Source: Zoogloea oleivorans (GTDB taxonomy: Bacteria > Pseudomonadota > Gammaproteobacteria > Burkholderiales > Rhodocyclaceae). From it: a DNA stretch of 64,000 nucleotides. The stretch is taken from NCBI GenBank assembly GCA_030157785.1, contig JAOAUC010000008.1, positions 1-64,000 of the forward strand. The letters run 5' to 3'. Under the pieces are notes generated by a model. The model made no database searches and had not been told where the DNA came from. It saw nothing but the letters and a program-made list of their open reading frames with translations. Position numbers and translations under genes: made by a program. Positions 32,572-40,871 of this stretch are shown in pieces. Numbering within the stretch: position 1 is the stretch's first letter; every line of letters starts with the position of its first letter.

Positions 32572-33903
32572 TTATCGTTCCCTGAACGATTCGTCCAGGA
32601 TCCGGATTACCGGGTAAAGAAAGTAGGAGAGCACCGTTCGGTTGCCCGTGACGATTTCTGCCGTTACAGTCATTCCTGGGAGCAGGCGGGTTGGTGACGG
32701 AGTCTGCTGAAGCTGCGTCCTTTCAAGGCTGGCCCTGACCAGATAGTGAAAGCTCTGGCCGCCGCTCGATGTTTGGCGACTGAAGGTGTCGGCGCTGATG
32801 CTGCTCACTTTTGCGGTTGCCGTACCGTGTTTTTGAAACGGATAGGCATCGAGTTTGATGCGCACTGTGTCACCAACGCGTATTTCGGCGACATCTGCTG
32901 GCGTTACCTCTGACTCCACCTCGAGTTGCGCATTCAAAGGGACGAGCGTGAAGAGCGCTTCCGCATCCTTGAGGACGGAGCCCACCGATTTCTTGCCAAT
33001 TTCCAGCACGATGGCATCTTCGGGTGCCGTCAGATCGACGAGGCGTGAGCGCAGTCGGGCTTTGTCGAGTTGATTGCTCACTTCATCCCGCTGTTGCATT
33101 GTGGCTGAGAGCTTTTCCATGGCTTCTTGTCTCCAGGTCTTGGAAAACGTCATGCGCTCTGCTTCCGTTCCCGCGATCTCGCGGTGGATCTCCCTTTCCC
33201 TGTTTAGCGCAAGGTGGAGGTCACGCTCCACTTCGAGGCGTTTCTCCTCGGCTTCCAGTCGTCTGACCCTCGATCCGAACTTGTTGGTCTCAAGCTCCAG
33301 AAACATTTTTTCCAGTTCCTGCAGGGTTTTCACCCGGCTTGCAAGTGTTGCCTGATCTTGTTTGTTGGTGTTGAGACTGGCTTGCAGCCGGTGAATTGTT
33401 TCATCGAACTGACGAATCTTCCCTGCGTAGGCGCCCTGGCGTTCCGTGAGCAGGCTCGCTTGAAGGCGGGCTTGTGGATTGTCTGCGGGAAGGGTTTTGC
33501 CAACCTGTCCCTTCAGCTCGGACTCGATGCGCCGGGCCTGAATCGAAAGTGTTTCTTCCCGGGACCCGAGTTGGCTGGCATCCGCGGTGGCAAAGGTGGG
33601 GTCAAGGGTCGCAAGGACGGCCCCTTTCTTGACAACCTGCCCCACCCGGACATTGATCGTTTTGAGGATGCCCGGTTCAAGGGGCTGGACAACGAGATTG
33701 GAGAGTGGCGTGACGAGCCGTCCGGTACCAATTACCAGTTTGTCCATCTTGGATACGCTGGCCCAAATCAGAGCAGTGGCCAGCAAGGCCAGCAAGGCAT
33801 AGAGCGTTAGCTTGTGACCGGCTGGTGGGTCCCTGAACTCAATGGCGAGGGCATCCGGCAGGAATTCGCCCAGCAGTTCACGCGTATTGTCCCTTTTCGA
33901 CAT
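32572..33903 (-). CDS. Type I secretion periplasmic adaptor (HlyD family)
   Basis: The ATG at 33903 lies two bases after the ABC gene's stop and gives 443 residues. It has a short cytoplasmic N-terminus, one membrane helix (about 31-50, LTLYALLALLATALIWASV), a lipoyl half-motif (PLEPGILKTINVRVGQVVKKGAVLATLDP), a long coiled-coil hairpin (about 105-285) and a beta-barrel C-terminus ending in the family's PVIRILDESFRER. It would link the ABC protein to a TolC-type outer-membrane channel, not found in the window. It is coupled to the ABC gene and the RTX substrate gene. Confidence 0.93.
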   Translation of the reverse strand: MSKRDNTRELLGEFLPDALAIEFRDPPAGHKLTLYALLALLATALIWASVSKMDKLVIGTGRLVTPLSNLVVQPLEPGILKTINVRVGQVVKKGAVLATLDPTFATADASQLGSREETLSIQARRIESELKGQVGKTLPADNPQARLQASLLTERQGAYAGKIRQFDETIHRLQASLNTNKQDQATLASRVKTLQELEKMFLELETNKFGSRVRRLEAEEKRLEVERDLHLALNREREIHREIAGTEAERMTFSKTWRQEAMEKLSATMQQRDEVSNQLDKARLRSRLVDLTAPEDAIVLEIGKKSVGSVLKDAEALFTLVPLNAQLEVESEVTPADVAEIRVGDTVRIKLDAYPFQKHGTATAKVSSISADTFSRQTSSGGQSFHYLVRASLERTQLQQTPSPTRLLPGMTVTAEIVTGNRTVLSYFLYPVIRILDESFRER

Positions 33904-33905
33904 GA

Positions 33906-36074
33906 TCAGATATGGCCTGTCTGTTGATGCCAGAGACCTGCATAGATCGGACATTCCTTGAGTAGCGATTCGTGCCGGTTGCAGGCAATGACCTTGCCGC
34001 GATCCATTACGATAATTCCGTGGGCTTTCGTGAGAGTCGTCAGTCGATGGGAAACCATGATGACCGTCCGCCCAATAGCCAGTTTGCTCAGGTTATTCAG
34101 AAAGATGACTTCTGACTCCGGATCGAGGGCGCTTGCCGCCTCGTCGAGAATCAGAATGCGGGGTTTTGCAAGGAGTGCTCTTGCAATCGCAAGGCGCTGC
34201 TTCTGACCGCCAGAAAGGTTGGCACCATTTTCCTCAAGCAGCGTGTCATACCCTTGGGCCAGTCTTTCGATAAATTCATCAGCCCCTGCGGTCTGAGCAG
34301 CTTCCACTATGCTCTCGAACGACGCTGATGGCTGTGCAGCCGCGATGTTGTCACGGACACTTCCGCGAAACAGAAAGTTGTCCTGGAGTACCACGCCAAT
34401 ATTTTTCCGCAGGTGTTCCAGATTGATTTCCCGTATATCGATTCCGTCGAACCGGATGACGCCTTCCTGCTGTGCATACAAGCCTTGGAGGAGACGGGTC
34501 AGGGTTGTCTTGCCGGAACCGCTCCGGCCAACGATGCCGACCAGCGTGCCAGCCTCAAGGGAGAACGAAATGTCCCGGAGGGCCGGAGGCGATGCGGGGC
34601 TGTAGCGGAAGTTCACCGAATCAAAAGTGATCTGGCCGGCGAAATCCGGTCGAAGCCCACCGGACTCCCGCATTCCCTCGATCGGCCGGTTCATGATCTC
34701 GCCGAGCATCCTGACGGATAGGGCGGTCTCCTGATATTCGTGCACGAGCGAGACGATCTGAACCAAGGGTGAGACAACCCGCCCCGCGAGCATCTGGAAC
34801 GCGATCAATGAGCCTACCGTGAGTGTCTGATCGAATACAGCATGGGCTCCGATGGCAATGACCGTGACCAGCATGGCCTTTTCCAGGAAGTTCGTGGCGG
34901 TGTGAGCCGTCATGGAAATCTTGCCGACCCGGTAATGCATCTCGACGGTGCGGGCCGATTGATCTTCCCAGTCGCGCTGCCTCCGGGACTCCATGGCCAA
35001 GGATTTCACCGTACGCATGCCCTGAATTGTCTCGACGAGCATTGCCTGGCGCTCGGCATCCGCACGATAGAGCGCCTGAAGTCTTGTACGGAAAGTCGGG
35101 ACGAGCGCAAAAACAACCGCTGCAATAACGCCTGTGAACGCAAGAACGACCAGGGTCAATGTCGCCGAATAAAAGAAGAGCACCGGCAGGAAGACAATCA
35201 GTACTGATGCATCCAGAAGCGTAGTGAACAGGCGTCCGGTAAGGAATTGACGGATTTTCTCGCCCTGCTGCATATGGCGGGTAATCACGCCTGCCGTTCC
35301 GGTTTCAAAAAAGGTAATGGGCAGGCGCAGGAGGTGGGAAAAAGTCTTTCGTGCCAAACGGATATCGATCCGGTTGGTGGCATGCAACAAATAGAACTGG
35401 CGCAAATAGGAGAAGACTGCCTCGAAAAGGAGTGCCAGCATGACCCCGCCGCTCAGCACATAGAGTGTCGAGTAGCCCTGATGCACGATGACCTTGTCGA
35501 TCACCAGTTGCATGAAAATGGGTACCGCGAGGGCTAGCAGGTGTAGTACCAATGCCGCCACGGCCACATCCCGCAGGAACTGCTTCTGTTTGATTATTTC
35601 TGGAATGAACCATCTCAGGCCGAACGGCTGCTTGTCATCCAGCAGCTCGTATTTTCGGCGGAGGAGGATCATGGTTCCGTCCCAAGCTTCCTCGAATCGA
35701 TGCTTGTCAAGCAAGAAAATTACGTCTGCGGGCTCTGCCAAAGGGTCAAGTACGGCAACGGAACTCCCCTCAATTGTTTCCCGAAACCCCACGATGACAA
35801 CATAATTGCCGTTCTTTAGCCGGGCGATTGCAGGCAGGGTGTCATGGAGTTTGTGCAAGGCTGCCCAAGCAACTTGGGTCGCACGCGCTTTTAGACCAAG
35901 TGTCGCGGCGAGTTGGCAGAGATGTGCCGGTGTGGTGACCGCCGAGGTTGTTTCGTCTGGAATCCAAGCCTGAATCTGCTCTGCCGTCTGGTGGATTCCA
36001 TGATGACGTGCAATGGCGATGAGGGAGTGGAGGGCGCTTGAGGTCTTGCTCTCAGATAGATGAAGGGATGTCAA
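33906..36074 (-). CDS. Type I secretion ABC transporter with C39-like domain (HlyB-like)
   Basis: The 722-residue protein has an N-terminal C39-peptidase-like domain (1-135) that lacks the catalytic Cys (SALHSLIAIARHHG in its place), so it is a substrate-docking CLD as in RTX exporters, not a leader peptidase. A six-helix membrane domain (about 160-440) and an ATPase follow (Walker A GRSGSGKTT, LSGGQKQR signature, ILILDEAAS, H-loop VSHRL). Together with HlyD it should export the RTX protein encoded 86 bases upstream. Codon use is less GC-biased than in neighbouring core genes. Confidence 0.95.
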   Translation of the reverse strand: MTSLHLSESKTSSALHSLIAIARHHGIHQTAEQIQAWIPDETTSAVTTPAHLCQLAATLGLKARATQVAWAALHKLHDTLPAIARLKNGNYVVIVGFRETIEGSSVAVLDPLAEPADVIFLLDKHRFEEAWDGTMILLRRKYELLDDKQPFGLRWFIPEIIKQKQFLRDVAVAALVLHLLALAVPIFMQLVIDKVIVHQGYSTLYVLSGGVMLALLFEAVFSYLRQFYLLHATNRIDIRLARKTFSHLLRLPITFFETGTAGVITRHMQQGEKIRQFLTGRLFTTLLDASVLIVFLPVLFFYSATLTLVVLAFTGVIAAVVFALVPTFRTRLQALYRADAERQAMLVETIQGMRTVKSLAMESRRQRDWEDQSARTVEMHYRVGKISMTAHTATNFLEKAMLVTVIAIGAHAVFDQTLTVGSLIAFQMLAGRVVSPLVQIVSLVHEYQETALSVRMLGEIMNRPIEGMRESGGLRPDFAGQITFDSVNFRYSPASPPALRDISFSLEAGTLVGIVGRSGSGKTTLTRLLQGLYAQQEGVIRFDGIDIREINLEHLRKNIGVVLQDNFLFRGSVRDNIAAAQPSASFESIVEAAQTAGADEFIERLAQGYDTLLEENGANLSGGQKQRLAIARALLAKPRILILDEAASALDPESEVIFLNNLSKLAIGRTVIMVSHRLTTLTKAHGIIVMDRGKVIACNRHESLLKECPIYAGLWHQQTGHI

Positions 36075-36160
36075 ACCAAGTCGCTTCTGAATATGTTGCA
36101 GAACTAAATGCTTACACCGACGAGCGAGGGCTCTGGCGGTGTAAGCCGACTCTGATGTGC

Positions 36161-38317
36161 TTAGCTGCTAACAATCTGGATGTCGGTGCTTTTCAATTGA
36201 ACGCTTCCCAATGTTGCGATTCGCACCTCTGTACTTGCACCGTTACCATCAGGGTCAAAGAAGAGGGCTCCTCCGTCAGTTTTGTATAAGAACGTTGCAC
36301 TGGCGCGTGTCATTCTCTGCTTTGCTGCACTAAGCGTCGTGTCTGATATGAATGCCGCTGACTGAAGCGTGCCCACTGCTAAGTTTCCAAAATTAGGACT
36401 TACGAATTGAAGCTTGTCTTCTCCAGAAACAAAATCCGTAATGGACTTTGTGCCGTCTGATTGGGTGTCTCCGTGCTCTTTTTTTTCATACAGAAAAACG
36501 TCCGCTCCTGCTCCGCCCGTCATTACGTCATTTCCCGATCCGCCGTTTAGGACGTCGTTTCCTCCGTAGCCGAAAAGCCGGTCGTTTCCTGAGAATCCCG
36601 ACAGGTTGTCGCTCCCTCCTCCCCCTGATAGGATATTGTCTTTTGTATTGTCTCCTGTGAGATTGTCATCGCTGCTAGTGACTGACCTATTTCCAATGGT
36701 GTTAAAGTAGTTGGGGTAAGTTGTGTCGTCGTTGCCGTTGGCAATAATATTGTCCCCCCCCCAAATAATTGTTTTCGTGCCGAAATTTATATGGAGGTGG
36801 GTCGCTGTCCTCAGTCCCGTGTTTCCGATTAATCCTATTGTTTGTCCTGCGAAAACGCGTGATCCTACGTCGACGTATACGCTATCCTTTTGGAAGTGCA
36901 TATAAGAAATGTAGGTTCCATCGTCATTTTTTATGGTTATGAAGTTTCCTATGTTGCTGCTTCCTAGTGAGGGGTCGTTGGCGTAGGAGGCACTTTTGCC
37001 GTCTGTTATGTTTTCTCTAACATCAACTACAGATCCGGATGTCACAGCGAGAACTTCCTCTCCATATGAGAAATCAAAATCAACCCCCCATTTGAGCACC
37101 CCAGTGTGGCTGAACGTCCCGTTCATTCCTTGTTGTATGTTATGTATTTTGTCGGAAGAAAATGGGAGGAGGACTGGTTTTGCGCCGACTCCCCCGACGG
37201 TAAAGTTGAGTTCTCCAGGAGATATGCCAAGAAAATCTTTGTTCATGGAGTCTCTTGCAATCCCCGCTGATGCGGTGATGCTATACATGCTCCCTGCTGA
37301 AAAATCCCTTGATGGGTTTATCGTAATGGTGTCTTTTAAAAAAGAAACTTGACTGTTGTCAGCTATTGATATGTTGTTGCTGGCGTTCAGGGAGATGTTC
37401 TTTATCGTGATAAAACCATTTCCCAACTTAATGTCTGTAGAGAATTTAAGCGTTATGTTGGAGCTTGGTGTGATATTTGTCCCCTCGTCTGATGGAGTGG
37501 CATACAGAAGAGAGGGGGCTGCTGTGTCAGTTGGGGGCGCGTTGAATGTGGGCTCTTGTATGCTTCCAGTCACCGAAAAATTAAACACGGGTTCATCGGC
37601 GTCATTGGTGGTGAAGCGGATGTCACCGGTCTTGGTGCCGACGCTGTTGGTGTCGAGGCGGACGCTGAAGGTGTCGGAGGAGTTGGGAGCGATGCTGGTG
37701 GCCAGCGGCTCGACGAGGGTGAAGCCGGTGGGCACGACGAGGCCGGAGGTGGTGAGGGTGCCGGTGCCGCTGTTCTTGACGGTGAAGCTGCGGGTGACGG
37801 CAGAGGCGCCTTGGCTGAATGAGCCGAAGTTGGTGCCGTCGGCGCTCTCCGCGCTGGTGTCGCCGTCGGCGATGTTGGCGTTGTTGCCGAGGACCGCCAC
37901 CTCGGGGGTGGCGGCGGTGACTACGCCGCTGACGCGGAAATTGAAGCTGCCCTCATCGGCGTCATTGGTGGTGAAGCGGATGTCACCGGTCTTGGTGCCG
38001 ACGCTGTTGGTGTCGAGGCGGACGCTGAAGGTGTCGGAGGAGTTGGGAGCGATGCTGGTGGCCAGCGGCTCGACGAGGGTGAAGCCGGTGGGCACGACGA
38101 GGCCGGAGGTGGTGAGGGTTTTGGTGCCGATATTGCGAACTATGAACGTCCGTGTTGCTGGGAGGCTCCCTCGAGAGATCGATCCAAAGTTAGTCCAGTC
38201 AAACTCGCTTGGCGTGCTGTCACCGTCCCTGATGTCCAAACCGTTACCGGACAGTGCGATTTCTGGCGCTGTCACCACTGCGGCAGCATGAGCAATTCCT
38301 GTGTTGTTTGAGGACAT
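36161..38317 (-). CDS. Multidomain RTX protein: two choice-of-anchor D domains, Ig-like domain, M23 peptidase, RTX repeats
   Basis: The 718-residue product has no signal peptide, as expected for type I secretion. Two choice-of-anchor D domains (about 16-135 and 136-255) share an identical 56-residue core. An Ig-like Big_5 domain (about 265-375) follows, then an M23 peptidase-like domain (about 395-515; His405, Asp413, His474 and His507-Leu-His509), then Ca-binding nonapeptides (about 560-612, GGSGNDVMTGGAGADVFLY) and a C-terminal secretion region. The M23 domain could cleave peptidoglycan cross-links of other cells; substrate is unknown. The part from 36161 to 37560 is notably AT-rich compared with the anchor D part. 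It is the first gene of the secretion operon. Confidence 0.9.
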   Translation of the reverse strand: MSSNNTGIAHAAAVVTAPEIALSGNGLDIRDGDSTPSEFDWTNFGSISRGSLPATRTFIVRNIGTKTLTTSGLVVPTGFTLVEPLATSIAPNSSDTFSVRLDTNSVGTKTGDIRFTTNDADEGSFNFRVSGVVTAATPEVAVLGNNANIADGDTSAESADGTNFGSFSQGASAVTRSFTVKNSGTGTLTTSGLVVPTGFTLVEPLATSIAPNSSDTFSVRLDTNSVGTKTGDIRFTTNDADEPVFNFSVTGSIQEPTFNAPPTDTAAPSLLYATPSDEGTNITPSSNITLKFSTDIKLGNGFITIKNISLNASNNISIADNSQVSFLKDTITINPSRDFSAGSMYSITASAGIARDSMNKDFLGISPGELNFTVGGVGAKPVLLPFSSDKIHNIQQGMNGTFSHTGVLKWGVDFDFSYGEEVLAVTSGSVVDVRENITDGKSASYANDPSLGSSNIGNFITIKNDDGTYISYMHFQKDSVYVDVGSRVFAGQTIGLIGNTGLRTATHLHINFGTKTIIWGGDNIIANGNDDTTYPNYFNTIGNRSVTSSDDNLTGDNTKDNILSGGGGSDNLSGFSGNDRLFGYGGNDVLNGGSGNDVMTGGAGADVFLYEKKEHGDTQSDGTKSITDFVSGEDKLQFVSPNFGNLAVGTLQSAAFISDTTLSAAKQRMTRASATFLYKTDGGALFFDPDGNGASTEVRIATLGSVQLKSTDIQIVSS
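37593..37759. repeat. Exact direct repeat, copy 1 (167 bp)
   Basis: This segment of the RTX gene is identical, base for base, to 37953-38119. The period is exactly 360 bases (120 codons). It encodes the core of the second choice-of-anchor D domain (minus strand). Confidence 0.97.
37953..38119. repeat. Exact direct repeat, copy 2 (167 bp)
   Basis: This is the partner of 37593-37759 and encodes the core of the first choice-of-anchor D domain. Sequence on both sides diverges sharply, so identity is confined to the core. Confidence 0.97.
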
Positions 38318-38319
38318 CC

Positions 38320-39171
38320 CTATTCTCCCAAATATGTATCTGGACCGCTGGCAGAGCCCTCAATGCCCTGGTGGGCTCGAGAGATCTTATTCTCGTTGCA
38401 AGACTGTTTGGAAGAATGATAAACGACTGATTTGAGAATCGAAAGTGGATAACACTGTTTGGAGCGTTGATATTGATTGCCATCATGCGTAGCCCACTCC
38501 ACCAGTTGCCAGCGCTTCCGGGTGATTTGCCACGGGGCGTAGCGGAATTGGCCGCTGCCGCTCAGGCGGAAGCTTTCGTGATCCACCACCGTGATTTGCC
38601 GTTCCGTCCAGAAGCGCGCCAGGGTGGCGTCGAGGCTTTCCGGCGATGTCACCGTGCAGCCGTCGATCCGGCTGGGCCGCACGTCGGTGGAAATCACGTC
38701 GTGGTAGCTCGCCCAGGCGTGGTTGCCGAGATGGCGGGCCAGGAGTGTGGCCCAGCTGTCTGCAGGAGCCTTGATCTGGCCGAGGACGTTGGAGAACAGG
38801 ATTGCCGCCTCCGGGTAGCGTTCGGCCAGGCGGGCGAGGCCGTCTGGCGTGGTGAGGCAGTCGAGCCTGTCGAAGCGTAGCCGGGCAGCATCCGGTCGGC
38901 GGGCCAGGAGCCAGCGGGCGAGGGGGTCGGGCTCCAGCGCGACGACCGATTCAACGCGGGCCAGGAAACCCGCCGGCAGCGCATAGCCGGCGTTGGGGCC
39001 GACGATCACCAGCTGTTTTTGCGCGGGCGGCCAGTCGCTCAACCAAGCCGCGACTTCGGCGTGGAAGGGCGCCCACAGGCCATGCCGGTGGCGCGCGGCG
39101 CGCAGGTGGTAGACGAGCCCTCCGCTCGGATCGAAAAGATGGTCGCGCAGGGCGGGGCTGGATGCGGGCAC
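38320..39171 (-). CDS. Methyltransferase-like protein with a probably aberrant C-terminus
   Basis: The 283-residue frame begins with a Rossmann-like SAM-dependent methyltransferase pattern (QLVIVGPNAGYALPAGFLARVESVVALEPDPLARWLLARRP) but key catalytic residues for a given substrate are not clear. Up to about residue 232 (KRWQLVEWAT) the sequence is GC-rich and coding-like. The last 50 residues (from about 38475 downward) are of different, low-GC composition with frequent Lys, Asn and Ser, and overlap the probable promoter of the RTX gene. The original 3' end may have been replaced when the secretion island was inserted. A real but altered gene is more likely than a purely random frame. Confidence 0.6.
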   Translation of the reverse strand: MPASSPALRDHLFDPSGGLVYHLRAARHRHGLWAPFHAEVAAWLSDWPPAQKQLVIVGPNAGYALPAGFLARVESVVALEPDPLARWLLARRPDAARLRFDRLDCLTTPDGLARLAERYPEAAILFSNVLGQIKAPADSWATLLARHLGNHAWASYHDVISTDVRPSRIDGCTVTSPESLDATLARFWTERQITVVDHESFRLSGSGQFRYAPWQITRKRWQLVEWATHDGNQYQRSKQCYPLSILKSVVYHSSKQSCNENKISRAHQGIEGSASGPDTYLGE

Positions 39172-39288
39172 GGGTGGCGATTTCGTTGAAGGGCAGGCGG
39201 ATTATGCCGGAGACGCTGGCTTTTTCCGGCCGGCGGGTGTCATGCTTCGCCCTTTGAAAACCGGCACGGCCGCGAGTTGGAGAACGGA

Positions 39289-39834
39289 ATGAAAGACCCT
39301 TTGCACGAAGAACAGGAATCCTCCGAAGCAGTGTTCGACGGCCGCTTGCTGAAGGTGTTTCGCGACGGCGTGCGCTTGCCGGACGGCAGCGCCGGCGTGC
39401 GCGAGTACGTGAAGCACCCGGGCGCGGTGGTGGTGATTCCGGTGTGCGAGGACGGCCTGCTGATTTTCGAGCGCCAGTTTCGCTACCCGCTGGGACGGGC
39501 GTTTCTCGAGTTGCCGGCTGGCAAGATTGACGCCGGTGAGGACATCCTGGCCTGCGCCCGGCGCGAGTTGCAGGAGGAAACCGGCTACGAAGGCGAGCAC
39601 TGGCGCCACCTGGGGGTGATGCACCCGTGCATCGGCTACTCCGACGAGCGCATCGAGATTTTCCTGGCTACCGGCCTGACCCACGTGGGCGATGCGCTCG
39701 ACGAGGGCGAGTTCCTGGAGATCGTCCGCATGTCGCTCGCCGAGGCGCGGGCGGCGGTGTTCGACGGGCGGATTACCGATGCGAAGACGATTACCGCCTT
39801 GTTCTGGGCCGAGCGGGAGCTGAGCGTCGGCTAG
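39289..39834 (+). CDS. Nudix hydrolase (ADP-ribose pyrophosphatase type)
   Basis: The ATG at 39289 follows a GGAG site by six bases; a TTG at 39277 is less likely. The 181-residue enzyme has the complete Nudix box G-x5-E-x7-REx2EExG (GKIDAGEDILACARRELQEETG) and the upstream LPAGK-type strand of ADP-ribose pyrophosphatases, which cleave ADP-ribose to AMP and ribose-5-phosphate. A terminator follows 25 bases after the stop. Confidence 0.9.
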   Translation: MKDPLHEEQESSEAVFDGRLLKVFRDGVRLPDGSAGVREYVKHPGAVVVIPVCEDGLLIFERQFRYPLGRAFLELPAGKIDAGEDILACARRELQEETGYEGEHWRHLGVMHPCIGYSDERIEIFLATGLTHVGDALDEGEFLEIVRMSLAEARAAVFDGRITDAKTITALFWAERELSVG

Positions 39835-39858
39835 GGCTGGGCGCGGGTTTCTGTCTCG

Positions 39859-39886
39859 ACGGGGCGCTTCGGCGCCCCGTTTGTTT
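39859..39886 (+). terminator. Rho-independent terminator after the Nudix gene
   Basis: A nine-base stem (ACGGGGCGC / GCGCCCCGT) with a TTCG loop is followed by TTTGTTT. Confidence 0.85.
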
Positions 39887-39906
39887 CCAGGCTACATAAG
39901 AAAATA

Positions 39907-39917
39907 GTGAAATTCAC
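39907..39917. promoter_or_regulatory. Palindrome GTGAAATTCAC upstream of the DUF6502 cluster
   Basis: A perfect palindrome with a central base lies about 60-70 bases upstream of the DUF6502 start codon, three bases before the longer palindrome. Confidence 0.45.
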
Positions 39918-39920
39918 TTG

Positions 39921-39941
39921 AAATGTGCAATTTGCACATTT
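39921..39941. promoter_or_regulatory. 21-base palindrome upstream of the DUF6502 cluster
   Basis: AAATGTGCA and TGCACATTT form perfect nine-base arms around ATT, ending 36 bases before the DUF6502 start. Its position in an AT-rich island right at the expected promoter suggests an operator. The DUF6502 protein or another helix-turn-helix regulator could bind it. Confidence 0.6.
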
Positions 39942-39977
39942 AGAATCCGGAGCAGTTATGTTGCTTAAGCTTATTTC

Positions 39978-40871
39978 ATGAGCACGCATCCCGAAGATCA
40001 GGCCACGCCTGGTGGGAGCGAACCCGTGCCGGTCGATCCGGCGCTGGGGGACGCCATGCGTGCTTTGCTGGGGCCGATTGCCAGACTGGCTCTGGCGCAG
40101 GGGGTGTCGTTCGCGGCACTGGAGGAAATGATGAAGGAGGCGTTCGTGGATGAAGCGGTCAAGGCCCAGCCGGCGCAGGCTCCCTCGCGCCTGGTCAGTC
40201 GCATCAGCGTGGCCACCGGCCTCAACCGGCGCGAGGTGACCCGCCTGACCCGCCAGCAGCGGGCCGTCCGCACTGTGCGAGCGTCGCCGGCCACTGAGGT
40301 GTTCACCCGCTGGATGACCGATCCGCAGTGGTGCGAGGGGGCCGGTGAGCCGAAATCCTTGCCCCGTGTGGCGCCGGCGGACGGTGCGCCGAGCTTCGAG
40401 AGCCTGGCTCACGCGGTGACCCGCGACGTCCATCCCCGCAGCCTGCTCGACGAGTTGTGCCGGCTCGGCATCGCCCACCTCGACGACACCACCGACACGG
40501 TTCGGCTGGTGCGCAATGCCTTCGTGCCGAGCGACGCCCAGGGGCCGATGCTGGGTTTTCTCGGCGACAACGTGGGCGACCATCTGATGGCCGCCGTCAG
40601 CAATGTGCTGGCCCAGGAACCGCCGCATTTTGAGCAGGCCGTGTTTGCCGACGAGCTGTCGGCCGAGTCCCTGGTGGTGATTCGCCGCTTTGTGCTGGAG
40701 CAGTGGAAATCCCTGATGCACGGCGCCGTCCCCCTGCTCGAAGGCCTCATCGAGGACGACCGGCAGCAAGGCCGACCGCAGGATCAGCGCATCCGTATCG
40801 GCCTGTACAGCTACGCGGCAGAGGCCGCTCTCCCTTCTTCAGCCCCCGACCAAGTGGAGTCGAAAACGTGA
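39978..40871 (+). CDS. DUF6502 family protein
   Basis: The 297-residue protein fits the DUF6502 family, with the N-terminal block MRALLGPIARLALAQGVSFAALEEMMKEAFVDEAV and RLVSRISVATGLNRREVTRLTRQQR, which looks like a winged helix-turn-helix. The middle and C-terminal parts are helical with no membrane segment. A regulatory role is a plausible inference from that region and from the palindromes just upstream. It leads a cluster and its stop overlaps the DUF5666 start (GTGA). Confidence 0.78.
   Translation: MSTHPEDQATPGGSEPVPVDPALGDAMRALLGPIARLALAQGVSFAALEEMMKEAFVDEAVKAQPAQAPSRLVSRISVATGLNRREVTRLTRQQRAVRTVRASPATEVFTRWMTDPQWCEGAGEPKSLPRVAPADGAPSFESLAHAVTRDVHPRSLLDELCRLGIAHLDDTTDTVRLVRNAFVPSDAQGPMLGFLGDNVGDHLMAAVSNVLAQEPPHFEQAVFADELSAESLVVIRRFVLEQWKSLMHGAVPLLEGLIEDDRQQGRPQDQRIRIGLYSYAAEAALPSSAPDQVESKT

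Noticed and set aside
32855-33810. Several plus-strand frames opposite the HlyD gene
   Set aside because: They have no ribosome sites or family features and lie over the coiled-coil coding region of HlyD.
36791-37105. M23 domain of the RTX protein as inactive because the expected HxxxD His is Lys409
   Set aside because: A variant M23 subfamily has the His earlier (H-x-G...W/Y-x-V/I-D-F). His405 fits that position, and His474, His507 and His509 are present, so the zinc site may be complete.
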